Shown: positions 34,671-49,106, counted from the stretch's first letter. The stretch: DNA of 64,000 bases from Numida meleagris (GCF_002078875.1 NC_034438.1:15131791-15195790), one strand, 5' to 3'. Translations and numbers: made by a program. Notes: generated by a model from the letters alone, not told the origin.

Positions 34671-37387
34671 TCTTTTCCCTCCTGCTTGCTTACCGAGTCG
34701 ATTATTCTAAAAGCTTTCCCTGATTAGTGACGGGGAAGTTACGCACACAGAAATACACATCCATGAGCTCCTTCCACTTAAGCAGCTATCTCTTGCCCCC
34801 ACGCACCCATATGCCTTACAATCCTTGTTTGCCTGTAACCGTAGCTTTTAAAGCAAAGCACATCTCCCTCGCTCTACAGTGAGGGGAAAATGCCTGCAGT
34901 TTGTACCTCCAGGCGTTACAACATGCCTCAGCCCAGCTGAGAGCAACCCTGCAGCTCGAGAACGGAGGAGTGTCACTGCCTTCAGCTCTGCCAGAGACAC
35001 TGCAGGGACACTGCCGGGGACTCTGACAGGGGCTGCCGCGGGGCTCTCGAGTGCTCTCAGGCTCAACCTTGCGCCTGCATCTCCACAAGATGCCTTACCA
35101 CCCGGTAGCGGCTATCCGATACATGACTCAAAAGCTGACGAGCATCCAGCTCATGAATTACAAGAAAATTGACGACCTGCTTAAAATTCACAGCAGTGAA
35201 TTTGTAACGTTTGCATTTTTACGTGACAGTCATCTTACAGGGATATAACGTCTAACAGCTCCTGGCTTTCCCCCTAGTAACAGAATAGGAATAACAAGTC
35301 AAAGGCCAAGAAGTGTCTCTCTGACACACACATAACACAGCACATGGCACAGCACTGTGCATCATTTTCACTATTTGTAACACGTCAGCATTGCGTACCT
35401 GTCTCTGAGGTACTACCCGCTTTGTTACTGTTTCTTTGTTTTCTTTATGAACAATAAAACCTTCTAAAAGTGCAGGTGGACTTATTTAACTGCTCTTGGA
35501 TCTCTGCAGGTCATGCACCACAGTTACCATGTCAAAAAATAATTGCATTTGGTGGTAACAGTCTGCATCTGTGACCTACTCAAATACGCTTGGGGCAAAC
35601 AGCTGATAGTAGAATTAGGAGATACCACTGGTGGAGAAGGTATCTCAGGAAACCAGTACAAGGTCTTCTCGGTTTGCCATCCTCACAATCACTTCCAAAT
35701 TATTGCATTCAAACAAACAGGCAAAGAAACAATTCACATGAGATTTCTAGTTCCCAAGTAGTCCTTTTTTTCCCCAAGGTCTTCAGAGATTATTTTCAGA
35801 TTGTAAATTCCCAAGTTTGACCTGGGAGTCCTAGGAGTTAAGGAAGAACAAATCTTTTCCAAGTAGCAAGCCTTGTGTTCCTTTTGTTCCTGAAATTTCA
35901 GCTTATTGCACAGTTTTGTTTATCCTAAGGGATGTACTTCCCTTCAAGGAAGTTATTTTTTTCCTATTAAGTCTCTGATTTCTCAATAAAACAAAGAGCT
36001 TGCATCATCATTCTGGTAATTTCTTGCCCTGGACTAACAAGTCTTCTATGGCGTTGCTGCCAAATGCATTCGTTCTTCCTCCCACTGACCAGTGGGTGAC
36101 AGTTTGGGGTCAGTGTCTTTCACCTATGTGCATGCACAGTTCAAAGCTCTCTAGAGTTCCAGGACACATTTTTGGTTCCAGGATGAAAAAGACGGTTTGT
36201 AGAAAACAAGTTTTATCTTCTTAATTCCTAAACTTCTTATGAAGTATGTTTAAGAATTGCTCTAGGTCGATTTCCTCCATTTAATTTTTTCTTAATTTAT
36301 TATTAGAGCTTTTTTTTTTTTTTTCCTACAGATATTTCTCCAAATATTTTAATGCATTTTAAAATAAAACAAACATGAAATCAAATCAAATGAAAATGAT
36401 GACAGATTTGGTTTATAGGATTGAAAAGTTGAAAATAGAAATCTCTGATATTTAATATTATCATCTGGATTTTACTGCACAGTGAGAAGGCAGTGCTTTT
36501 ATACACTTCAAATGTTCAATGTTTTGTTTTTTTGTTGCAGTAGTTGAAAAACCTATCCAAGACATTCTGGACAGGCATGCAATGGATTCCACTCAGACTG
36601 GGACTAATACCTATATTAAAGCTCTTTTGAGTCATGCATGAAGTGCATGAATTCCTGCTCACTTCCATGTCTGCTCATAATGGTGCATGGCTCTTACTGG
36701 GAACTCTGGGTTTGATAAAAATTGTGCGAATATCAAAACTGAAAGAGAAGAACTCATTGCTCTATAGGGTTATATCTGAAATTACCAAATTCCTTCCTTT
36801 GCTTCTGTGATGGTGTTTATGAACGAAAAAAAAGCAGGGAATATCAGGGTGCAATCGATGGGACAAAGTCAGATTGCAGAATCTCCTACTGGATTTATCA
36901 CTCATCCTGAAATAAGAACTATTTTGTTCACATTATTTGAACACCAGTTCCACACAGCACACATCTTCTGGAGTGGCCATGGACAAGTGGAGTGGCTTTT
37001 AGAGAATAATGAATTGGCAGATTATTTGTGTTTTGAATATTATTGCAGCTGTTCCAACTGATCCTGTCAGAGGTCAAACTCTGTTGTGCCAGAAACTAAT
37101 CAAACCAGGAACCAGAATGCTTGTCCCTGCCTGGTCCTTCTTTCACAAACGGGAAATCCTGCCTCCTATTTTGGTGGATTTGATTGTGTCACTGTTGTTA
37201 GCAGCACTGCTGCACCATAGTGTGAAGTGCAGAAAAGTTGGATAAAACTTAATGGATTAAGCTAAATCTTTTGCTCAGGAAAAAAAAATTAAAAATCTGA
37301 GACAGAGGAAGAATGCCCTTTTATTCGCGGTGAAAAGTGCTGTTCAGAGAAGATGTAGGAGATACTGATATTGCATATTTTTATTTT
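34671..37387. other. transition from CpG hub to AT-rich desert
   Basis: Moderate GC to about 35,060 ('gccgcggggctctcgagtgc'), then AT-rich. No exon, RNA gene or transposon recognised. A T-run with a flanking A-rich stretch lies at about 36,310-36,400. Confidence 0.5.
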
Positions 37388-37552
37388 CATAGAATCATAG
37401 AATCATTAAGATTGGAAACATCTCTAAGATCATCTAGTCCAACCAACAACCCATCCCCACCATGCCCACTAACCACGTTCCTTAGATCCATATCTACACA
37501 TTTCTTGAACACCTCCAGGGATGGTGACTCCTCTACCAAGAAATATTTTCCA
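37388..37552 (-). mobile_element. CR1 LINE 3' fragment
   Basis: Antisense CR1 3' end. The plus strand begins 'catagaatcatagaatcat' (two terminal octamer complements), followed by the complement of the 3' UTR ('agatcatctagtccaacca') and of the pol tail ('cacctccagggatggtgact'). After 'gactcctctaccaag' the sequence jumps to 'aaatattttcc', apparently skipping the segment encoding the '[10 protein letters not shown]'-type block, so an internal deletion is likely. The remaining frame is not functional. Confidence 0.93.
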
Positions 37553-38067
37553 GGAGGCCTTTGGAAAATGTCATCTTTTGTCCCAGCATTCCTTTGAAGA
37601 GTTAATGGATTTCTCAGGCACCTTGGGCAGCTGTGCCAAGGAGGAAAGGAACAAAGAGAACAAGTAAGGCTCAATGTATTGATGGAAACGAACAGTTTCT
37701 GGTAGAAGAGACCCAGTTCATATTCTCACTTCTGGAAAATCATCCTTCTCTCTCTCCTGATCTCATCTACGTATACACATGTGCACTCACACACCACAGA
37801 CATACTTGAATCTTCTTACCAAATCTTGATTGAACGGCCTGTCATGCCAACATATCATCCTACAGCTCTGCTAGTGCTAAGAGAAAAGGGTGGAGGACTG
37901 AGCTAGTGGGGGATTTGACAATGCCTACAACTGATTGCCTATAAATCAACCAAGTGAACCTTAGCAGTAGTGTCTGGGCGCTCCATGATGTGTAAATGTT
38001 TGTGATTGTGACTGGTGAGCAGTAAGAAGGGATAGACAAGCTAGCAAGAGTGGATTCTAAATAGTAC

Positions 38068-38092
38068 ATTATTATTATTATTATTATTATTT
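38068..38092. repeat. (ATT)n microsatellite
   Basis: Eight uninterrupted ATT units. Confidence 0.9.
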
Positions 38093-39767
38093 TGTTTACA
38101 TTTAATTTGAAGGCTTGAGAAGAGCAAAAAAACAATGGCTCTGGCAGTGAAAGTAATTTATCTCTGCTGCAGATATGGTACCCTTGGGTAGCTGATGCAC
38201 CCTGACATCGCCCTGCTAGCAAGACCCCCTAACTTGGAAGATAAATGAGACAAGCTGCTCCCTGATCACACTGAGATAAACCAAATACTGCTCAATAGAA
38301 GTCAAAGCCTGGTGCAAGCCTGGGGTAAGTGAAGAATCACCTCAGGAAACAGTGGTTTGAGCTGCTAAGCTTCCTTGATCCTTCAGCCTGGCCTCAGTGT
38401 CAGCCTATTGCATATTGTGCCATACACAGAGGTGAGAAGAACAGACTGAATTGGGCACGCCAGTCAGTGGGTGGCTGGGCATCCCTTGCAGACCTTCCCA
38501 TGGTGCAGGTGGAGCACATCTCTGAGATCACAGCAGTGGGCTGGAGCTCTAGGCAGTGTTTCTCCTTGTCAGGCAGGCCATGTAAAACACTGTGAACACT
38601 GAGGTTCCAGTCACTTACAAAGTGAGAAGGTATATCAGTGTTGTATGATGGTCAGACTAGCTGAAAACATGATAATTCCCTTTTTGTCTGAATCTCTTCC
38701 AGCTATCATTTGAAAAAACCTTTTCATTAAGTGTAGGCGTGTGTCCTCATTGAGAAAACATTACAAATAAATGAAGGAGTGAGAAGCTTGTTTGACAAGC
38801 AATAGCATCCTAATTTTGGACAGTAATTTTGTAAGTAGATCTGATTCTGTGTCTGTAAGCCCTTTTTATTTCACCTGAGGCAGATGACACCAGATGCGAC
38901 ACCGTGTTTAGCAGGAGGACACAGCCATGTAGTCGAAACAGCAAAAAGGAAAGGATCTCTTTGTAAATAAATTGCATTTTAGGTATTCCTTGGTCTTGGC
39001 AGCAGAGGAAGGTGCACCTGAATGAGATCATTGTGGTTTGTTTAGTTTTTTCTTCTTCTTTCCCTCCCTCCCCCTTAACCTCCCCCTCACTCCTCCTGCT
39101 TATAATCCACCTATAGGAAAATAGAAACTAGGTCTCTATTGTGGCAACACTGCAGAGAAATAAATGCTTGGCCACCCATTGCAGAAAATCATGTCCTACA
39201 CTTTTTTTGTTGATTCTGTCCCCATAAATTTTGACCCACCAAAATTGAAGGGAATTCTCTGTTTCTAACAAAGGCTTGAGATTTTGGCTTGAGCTTTTGG
39301 CAAAACAGTCACTTTTAATCATGTATATCTTTAATCTTGCTATATTTTTGTTCTCTAAAATTGTTCTCTGTTCAGCACCAGTACTATTATTTGACTGCAG
39401 AAATAGCAGGGCTTTCTGTGTTATTTCCTGTGAATGTTTGTGTTCCAAGTGTTTTGAATATGCTCAGGGGTTCACTTTGCCTGTTGTGCATTCAAAATTC
39501 AGGAGATTAGCATTCAGCTTTGGCTGTGACTTATATCGTTACCAAAGATCTTTGGACAAACATGGAATGCAAAAACAAACCTAATGCTAATGACATTTCT
39601 GGGCCAAACTCAGCCATGGACAACATGGTGGCTGTCCATGTTATGTGCAGGAGATGTACTGGTCAGAGGCAGAGTGATACAGCAGATACGGTTACACCAG
39701 GTGCTGCACATGAGGCTGGCTTTCAGTCCATGCATGAAACAAGGGTATCTTAAGCTGGTGGAGAGAT

Positions 39768-39796
39768 TGTGTATGTGGTGTGTGAGTGTGTGTGTA
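39768..39796. repeat. imperfect (TG)n repeat
   Basis: TG dinucleotides with a few interruptions. Confidence 0.7.
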
Positions 39797-42700
39797 CCAG
39801 GGAAAGTAAAGCTTTATCCCACACTGGCAGTACAAACAAACCTTAATCTGGATGTATTTGTGTTTCATTTCCAGAATGATGTAGAAGAGTCTTAGGGCTG
39901 ACCTGTGCTGCGCAGCGCAGTCAGGTGCAGAGATTTCTGCCCCAGTGCTGAGCCAGAGCTCTCAGCATCCAGTAAGCCCAACAATGGGGTGTGGGTTAGC
40001 TCCAGCACCTCTGGGCTGGATGTGGGGTGAAGTTTCCCTGCCGTCTGTGCACCAGTCCTGCACACAGATGTGCCTTCTTGCCTTTGCCACCAGTGCTCTG
40101 CCTTTTCAACTTCTCGCTCTGTTTCTGTCTTCTATTCAGTACTCTAATTGCAGTCTTCTGATGCTCATTTCTTATTCTCTTTTGCTGGATTGCTGCAATC
40201 TTCCTAACCCATCAGTGCTCTGAGTCAGTCTGTATGTCTGTCCAGATGCCCATCTTGGTGCATCTGACTGTGCTTTGCAGAGCTGGAGCAGGGCGTATGT
40301 GGTCTGGACACACAAGAGGTTGTCTGCAGATATGGAACTTGAGGATCAACTGTGACAAGAAAACACACATTTATTTAATTTAAAGCAACCCCATCCATTC
40401 TCTGTACAGCGCTGTGTATCTGCCCTGGCAGTGGTAGGGACAGCTACCACAGGAACCTTCAAACTGTGGGAAAACCAGAGAGCGGGTGAAGACCAACAAA
40501 TATGTTCCACTTCCTTCCTCCAGGTGAAATGAAAGACACCACAAAACATTTTATTGTGAAATAGCTGTAAACTCAAAAGCTGCAGCTTGTGGGATATGGG
40601 GCTGAGTACAGCCCTGAGCAAGAACGACAGAGTGAGGCTGTAATGGGATGTGAACTGCAGCTGCTGCAGCTGCCTCACTGCTTCTCTAGCCCCTTGGTTC
40701 CTGCCTTGTACCTCTCCCTGTGCTATGTCGCTGTGCATGTTTGTGCAACAGCACCTGCGCTGGAAGCAGGGAATAACTGGGCTAAAAATAACCCAGTAAA
40801 AATACCCAAATCCATGGCAATACTTCAGTTGCATAAAGCCACAGTGCTGTGAAGCTGTAGTTAATAAGCTTCCCTGGAATTATTCTAAAATCCTGGGAAA
40901 TAAGCAGTTGTCTGCACAGCATGCAGGAGGGACAGTGAGAAGAATGAGAGGAATATAACTCTGAGGAGAAGAGAGATGGAGTTTTTCTGATGCAGGACCC
41001 ACAAAGAGAACATAAAATTGGGGAAATAAATCAGCTTTATTCTACCAAGGTGTATGAGCAGTGACAACTTGCATTCATGCGCATGAACAAAGTTGCAGCA
41101 ATTAAATATTCCTCTTGTAGCATCCTTTTCCTCAGAAACAAATCTGTAAGAATCTTGTATTTCCTAGCCAGTCCTGCACTGACAGTCAGACTGGGCTATG
41201 TGCTTTCAGATTCCACAGTCTTCTGACATGGGTGTTCCCATGGAGGATCTCCTTAAAGCTGGTATCAGGACGGAGACCTCTGTATGGCCCCACGACATCT
41301 GTCTTTGTGTGATTTGAGAAGTGATCTGGGCCCCAGAACAGAAACATGTCCAAGACTGTTTCCCTCTGCATACAGTGCCAGATAGAAGAGGATATTCATT
41401 CTGTTTCAGTACAAATTCAAATAGTGTCAATTTATTAATGCTAATAAATGAAAAAATACAGAAAAGTAAATATGCACACTTCAGCAAACATCGGCTATAT
41501 ATAAACATAACAAGATGCTTTTCTTAGTTTTCCAGAGGCAATAAAAACCCAGTATGCCATACAGACCATGCAATGAGACAGCGTGTTATTACGAAATAGC
41601 CATGAGAATGATGCTGTTTTCTAAGAAACTACAGTCCAATTATTGAATGACAGAATCATCTGGCTATTCTCACTTTCTTTTTGTATGACATCCTACTGTG
41701 GGTTGTTTTCCCTGAGCTTTCTGGAAGATACTTTTCCCCTTAATAAAATAAATTCATATTCATTTAGGATAATGAAATTCAAATTAACTTTCAGTTTAGG
41801 GCTTGAGCTTCTGATAACAATTTCTTATGTAAAGCAGAAGCTATTTTAAGTCTCTCTCTCTTTCTCACTCAAGGAATAGTGTAATGGACTTTGATTGGCT
41901 ATCTATAGCAATCCTGGAGTGCTTGACTCTTTTATTTTAGCACTCTGCAATGAAAATATTTAATTCACGTACAATATTTAGAATGTTAGCAACGAAGTCC
42001 ATTTGATAAAATAAATTTTATGTGTTATTTACAGGGAAGATACTTAAGGATTTCAATAATTCTTTAAAATATTTACATTCTTTTTCTTCTGACTTTTTGT
42101 TTTACACTGTGTTTTATGGGTCTTCATTTCTATTTGATGTAGGTTTCGAACTTCAGATTTATGGCTCAACACCTCACAACAAATTTTGTAAATATTCTGT
42201 GGGGGCTTGGTCCTGAAACATAAACACTTCTTCCTATTGAGGCTCTGAGGAAAACCAGACCCCCTCATTTATTATGTGATATCCAGAAGGCTAAGGAGAT
42301 TTTGATCTCCTTTTTCAGGAACATCTTCTTCAGTAAGAAAAATGAAATGTCATCATGCTAAGGTGAATCATAATAAATGTTATATCTTGGCTGACACTGA
42401 AAAACAAATCAAAGAAAGTTGTGAGAAATATTGGTGACTTTTTTTTCCACTGAGATTTGGCCCAGCTTTATAAATTAAACAGCATGCGATGACAGCTTAG
42501 GGGCAGTAAGTAAACCATTCAGTAGATAATCTCCATAGTAACAAAAAAAGTTTAACCATCTCAAACCAAAATAGCACATCTGGAGTTGGCTGTGTCATAT
42601 GGCAAGAGGGAACATTTTATTGTTGTCAAATGTCATGGCACATAAGAAGAGGGTGCACACTCTAAGTCCTGTTAGCAGAAACCAGTGAAGTGCAAGCAGC

Positions 42701-45700
42701 ACGTTCAGGAAGGCTCTGATCCTGTAAATCATTATCTATTTGCTCAACTTTATGCTGTGTAAGGGTTCCCTTCTGATCCATCTGCTGTCTCCAACTTCAG
42801 AAAAAGCAGTCTTTTACCTTCTGGACATGAAGTGCAGTCCTGACAATTCTGGCTCATGTGAGCTGTCCTAAGTCATGACAGCAGAATTCGTTTGAGTAAC
42901 AGCTGAAGCCCTGGGCTCCTAATTAGTGTCATTTAGTTTTAATTGTGCTAAACTTCGAAGCTGAAGACCTACGGAGCATGAGAGAGACAGTTTTATGTAT
43001 GAAAGCAAAGAGGGAATAATTTAGTTGGTGTGGGTGCTCTTACTCGGTGGTAAAGAGTAAGCTGCTGAAGAAAACACAGAAATTCAATCTGCAAGAATGA
43101 AATCACAATTAAAGCCATTATCTGTGCCTGAGAGTAGGAGTGCAAGAGCCTTGTGTTGCATCTCACTCGAGCTGGATGCACTGTGTGTCGTGCCTTGCTG
43201 GGCTGCGTCTGTGGCTGAGGGCAGGAAGCACCCATGGGTGGCTGCCAGGAGCCTGGGCCTCACAGCTCCTGCATCCCAGTACTCATTTCTGGACTTCACT
43301 GCAGGATCTGGATTCATTCCTAGGGCAGCAAATAGCCAATGAAGTAAGTGGGTACAATCTCTGTTCTGTCTCTATGGTATGCTTACCATTTCAGCCAGGC
43401 CACCTGCACAGAGGGATGGAGCAATTTGCAGGGGTGGACACAAACTGTGCCCTGGAGATAAACCATTCTGGAGATTTTTGCGCTTCCTGTGGCTGTTCAT
43501 GGAATGAGGCATTTACCCAGCACCTTTTGCTTAGAGTTGAGTCAAGGGCACTCTCTGAGATGTGAAATCCTGTGCTGCTGGCCAGCTCTCTGTGACTGTG
43601 AGAGCTTTGCATCCAGGTCAGGTCTTGTGAAGGCAGTCAGCTCTGCAGTGCTTCTCTCGTGCTTCAGTCACACTCAACCCCTCAGTACAGGGGTTCACAG
43701 TACAGTGAAGGCTCTAAGACCCAAGAGGCATCTCAGTATCCTTGATCAAGCCAACTTTATCCAATCCACCAGAGAACGTCAGAAAAGTCAAAAGGGCCAA
43801 TGTGGGTTCTGGGTTTGCGGCTAGAGAGATCCCAAGGTTTATCCCAGTAGTTACAGACAGCAGATGGTGCACAGTCTCATTTCCTTCCTTGTGGTGACAC
43901 AACATAGTCTGTTTCTGTGTTTCTGCACTGCCCACTTCTGTAGCTCAGCTGTTTTCCTTCTAGCCCCAGTATAGATCCCTGGACAAACCCTGTACCAGCA
44001 GGGCACAAAGCCCTGTGGACTGGGAATGCCGCTGTGTGAATGGCTGCTTCCTTCCCCTCCCAGGCTCACAAAAGGGGGACCTTGCTGACAGCAAAACTTA
44101 ACTGTACAAAAATCTTGAAGCAAGGGTTAGACCTTCTCTTAAGAAGAATTCTAGCATGAAGGAAGAATCCTGCCTGTTTTTCTTGAACTGTCCAAAAATT
44201 TTCCTTAATATTGACCTAAAAGAATTGCTGCAGTTGCAAGCCAGGGTTTGCAGTCTTGGCACAGCAACATTTGTGATAACAAATTATTTGACTTGAATCC
44301 TTCCAAGGCAAAAAAAGCACACATGGTAGAGACAGTTTTGTAAAGCTGGGCAATGAAGCAAGGTCAGTCCCTTTAATCTAAATGCAACAATCCTTGCATT
44401 ACATCACAAGAAGCCTCCTAAGCAACCTTTCCATGGCTTGCTGAAATTGCACACTTCACAATCTTCCCTTTCATGCTTCCTTTGTTACATAATTTAGCAG
44501 GGATATTTTGGATGAGATTCTCATCGGTACGCATTTATCTTTTAGCACAAATGGTTCCCCATCTCCTCCCCCTCCCTTGGGCTATCTGAGCTGCCTGCGC
44601 ATTGTGTGCAGTTGGAGTGGAGGGCATTCTGGTAATTACTTTTCATTATTACCTTGCACAACAGCTTCCTTTACAATTTAAGGTTGCCAGTGCTTCAGCA
44701 GCTCCGAGATCCCAACCCAGACTTTAATAGCATGTTGCTAAAAAGGGGGTTAAATGTTGTTTATACATCACATTTCTGGACGTGGCAAATTTCACTTGCA
44801 CCTGCCAATGGCTTACTGATAAATATACACTGGTAGAAGTTAAACAGCAGTGGGCCAGTGAGTTAGATAAATGCCACATGACACCATAAGCATTGAAGGT
44901 TAGTGTTTTCCCAGCTCTCACACTCTGGTAGACATAAACTCTTTTCTTAAAACAGATTAAAAATAAATAAATCCTCTCAGCAAGGTAAAAAATATATATA
45001 TTAAAATGCATATTCAAAACACAAAATAAATTTCTCTTAAGGTCTATCACAGTCATCTGCTCGGTTTCCTGCCTCTTGGATGTTAATTATGATTTACTCA
45101 AGATTTGTGGTCAATTTTTAGGTATAAAAGCATCTCATATGACTGGTTGCCAATTCTGAAGTCTAAAGGCCTTGCTTTATATTGCTGTAGTAGAATAGAG
45201 AATATAATCAAAGTTTGACCTTCAACTTTAATCCTATAAACAGAGAATTTGCTTACTTTACCTTGGAAACGGATGTGATTCATCACAGTAGCCCATAAAT
45301 AACATGTCAAACTGTTAGACCGATCAATGAAAATAAGTTATTGAAAAATAATGTGATTGTAAGGTCTCTATGTAAACCAGCTTAGTGTTATTTTAAAATG
45401 AGGCAGGCTTGCAGTTTGGAGTAAATCATTTTTTTGAGAAGGATTGTTACTAGACATAACATGCAGTAAATATTAAATATGTTGTGTGCACACTAGCTAT
45501 TCTTTTTCAGGAAAAATACATTAAGATGGAGAAGAATTATGTCTCTAGAAGAAGAAATAGGTTCAACTGACATAAAAACTGCAGATGGCAGGTTTCCTAC
45601 ACCGGTGCTTAGTGCCATGCCTCAACCAAAAACCCAGGGTGAGCTCTTATACACATGGGAGCTCACAGGAGTGTGACAATCACTGAAAATGTGCGTTGTG

Positions 45701-48700
45701 GGCCTCAAAGGCGCACAGAAGTTCCAGGAAGAGATCTGAGTCTCCATGTTCTCATTGTGAATACCAGTCCTGAAGCCTGACAACAGCAATTTAAATAGAA
45801 AGTTGATAACTATTTCATGGCTAATGTTCTCAACAGGAATACTCAAATAACAGAATATTTCACTATTGCCCTTCAGGTGTCTTCCTGCCTCCAAAAAGTC
45901 TGATTTTAAAATTAGTCAACATAGTTGCTCAGTTATTCAAACAGTAATTCAAACAGTTATTTAAATGATATGCTTCACCCAGAAAAAAAAGTCATGGAGA
46001 TATTGAACTGAGCTGAATATCAAAATGAATCCCTGCCTTTGGTGCACAGATATTACTGCAATTTTATTATCCAGTTAACCAAAACAGCTATTTTACTGAC
46101 ATGGAGCATCAAGCTGATTTTAGCCTACATTATCAGAATCAGATCTTGTCCAGCATTTAGACTGACTGGGTGGGCAGTTTGTTCCAACTCTTCAATTCAG
46201 TAATAGAGCAGACATTTCTCATATCTAAAAATTATGCCAGTCTTTTTAATGCTGAAATACAAATAATATTTTTAACCTCCTTTATTCAAAAGTTCTCATT
46301 TGTACATGATGGAGTCTTACAATGTAAATAATTAACATATGAATAGGCTTTACCAGTGTTCATTGAGAGCGGAAAGCAATGGAATAATATCCAATGGCAG
46401 CTATGAACATCCTCTTTTTCATTTCGTTGGTGCCATAAAAATAAATAAAAATAAATTCTTCACCTCATTCAGAAAATATTCTGCTGAGATTATGTAGTAA
46501 ATTATTTGGAGAAAGAATATAAGATAAAAAGAGATGGTTATAAGTAAGATTTTCTGACAGAACAGCTCATCATATTAATACATTTCGTGCAAATACAGCT
46601 TTGTATTTTCATTTGTTAGTATAAATGCAACATAGCTGGAGTCAAAAGTATTCTGGATTTGCATCTTAATGGGAACTCTGTATTGGACTTTTCCTCTGTC
46701 ATTTACTTAATTCATTTACTTATACCTCAGACCTGATGGAAAGAAATGAAGAAATTCTGTGCAGATCCTAGGAATCTCTGCTGATTCCCAGCATCCCTAG
46801 GACTTGCTCCTTTCTGCCCCCAAAGAAACACCATCTCCCTTGCCTACTGCATCCTCCCATTCTGTGTGAAGCCTCTGCTTACCTCAGAGCCACAGCTCCA
46901 CCCGTGCAAGGAGATCCATCAGCTCTGGCAGGAGGTCATCTCTGCAATCAGAAATGGGCTTCCCAGCAGCACCGAGTGATGTTCTGGGACTTTTCTCATG
47001 TCAATAGCAGATCTGAGTGAATGCCTCACTTTGCCATCTAAATTTGTAGCATTACTGGAGCACAGCCGGGCAGCAGCCACCTTGGGACGGAAGTTTGATT
47101 TCCATCATGCCCCGTGGAGGCATCATAGTGAAAGGTGAGGTTTGAAGAATGATAAGAAAATGGCTCAGGACTGTTTATGTATTCCTTCCCATAAATCTGT
47201 GAGGTAGGAAGAGAGAAAGCACCAAGATGCCTCATTGCTAGTTTAACAGATGCTGTTGCCATTCTCAGTTGCCTGGGACTGATGCTTCCAGCTCTTCTGT
47301 GCTGGCTGTATAATGAACTGACTTCTGCAGTCACTTATGGACATGCTTCTGTATATTCATATTGAAAAAATCTCTTAAAGAATGACTTCCATAGTCAATA
47401 AATCTTGTTTTCTATTTATTTTTAAGGTAATATCATTTTAGATGATCAAGTGTTAAAAATCATCCTTATATTCACAAAACTTATACATGGTTTTTCTTTA
47501 CTGTAACATCCCTGAAAGCACCCGCTACCTCATTTTCTAGATTCGTCTTTGATACTGTGTCTGGTTTTATGGATTATTATTTTAAGCTTGAATATTTACT
47601 TGTAGAAAGATTTCTGATAGGAATGCTGTAGGATCAGTTCTTCAATCTTTGTAGCACAGTTTTTAAGCAGGCAAGCTCTACTTAATGTAATGGAGGTCAA
47701 AACTGAAATTGCTTATTATGGGAATAGAGAAGAAACTCCCCCTTACAATGCTTTAATTTCTCTAAGAAACCAATCATAAATAAAAAAAAAAGAATGTGGA
47801 AAATAAAGCAACTTTTTGTTGTTGTTATAACTATCATTGTTTTAGTAAAAGAAACAGATATCTTAAGGCAGAATAGCAGTATAATGTCATTATTACTTTC
47901 TCTTACATCTCTTTCTTCTTCTCACCGAAACATATGCTATGGGTCAGAAATCTTTTTTGTCATTTATACTGGTAATGTAACTAATTCAACCACGCATGCT
48001 GCACTGATCTCATAACACATGCCATTTTATCTCAGACATTACTCAACACGTTACGAAAAAAAGAGCCTGAAATATCAGAAAGAATAATTGAAGAACATAA
48101 GGCTGTGGCTGAGGCAAGAGAAGTGGTGCTGAGGTTTATAGATGTAGTTAATACCACTGTAAGCAGCACTATTGCTGGCAATCCTATCAGTTTAAGAAAA
48201 AAAGTCACTTACTGAGTTCCTTGTGTAGGGTTGAGCAACTCACTAAAAATAAATCATCTGTTCCTTTATACTGCCACGAAATAGAGGAGAAATATAAGCA
48301 TTGTTGTTAACAACAAGGCTGACCTTTGAGATTCTGCTGCCCCAGAGCTGACGAGATTATAGGGGAGGGAGAGTTTATTGCAAAGATTTTAGAAACAAAT
48401 GCTTTAGGATTTCATCCTACATTTTGAAAAAAAATACTGCAGAAAAACATTTGGTCCTTTGGGATATCTTTCATGACTCTTGTATATTCCCCCATCAGAT
48501 TCAGCTTCTGTAAAACCTCATGAAGTGTTTGTACTGCTTTGTTGCCAGCTCTCACTCTTTTAAGGCAAAACTTCAAATAACTGATACTGGAGTAATGCTG
48601 CTACCTGAGGAACTCATTTTTTCACAAAAAAGCAGAAAATATAGGTGTCCAGCCTATGGGGCAGTAGGCAGGATCACTAATCATGCTGACACCAAAATAA

Positions 48701-49106
48701 ATACTTAATTATTGCTTATAAATCTAATTATTATTAATCATCCTTGTGATAGTACCCATGCAGATTGCAAGGGAGAGATAGAGAAAAGAATAGCCATCTT
48801 TTCTGTTTCATCAGAAAGGCAACATGAAAAACAGGGAAAGCTAAAGGCAATGCTAGCAAAACATGTATTTCTACCCTAAAATGACATTTATGTTATGACA
48901 TTCTTCAGTTTGCTATTTTAATTGAATTTAACAGTTTATATGCATTTCAATTTTTGCTTTTAGAAAATAACTAATGAAATTATTCACATGTAATATTTAA
49001 AATGAATTTATCTGGAAATTCAAAACCAAATTGGTATTCAGCAGATCTCTCTAACCTATGTTAACATGTTTGCAAAAGAAAAATACAAGACAGTTAAATG
49101 AAAAGG

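Larger units (their letters stand above)
37553..49106. other. AT-rich desert, no gene seen
   Basis: No named exon or transposon. The longest ATG-started frame is on the minus strand at 40,346-40,834 (162 codons). It is rich in cysteine, serine and leucine, has no recognisable domain and overlaps a plus-strand frame, so I treat it as chance. Around 42,480-42,960 are an RFX-type half palindrome (GTTACTATGGAG, reverse strand of 42,531-42,542) and a homeodomain cluster CTAATTAGTGTCATTTAG near 42,919; these could mark a conserved element. GC-richer patches at 43,140-43,500 and 46,790-47,000 show nothing I can name. Confidence 0.5.

Noticed and set aside
40346..40834. 162-codon ATG-started frame on the minus strand
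   Set aside because: It overlaps another frame on the plus strand, has no domain or recognisable family, and a frame of this length is not surprising in 64 kb.
43140..43565. 141-codon plus-strand frame in a GC-richer patch
   Set aside because: It starts at GTG, is open in several frames on both strands and has no recognisable product.
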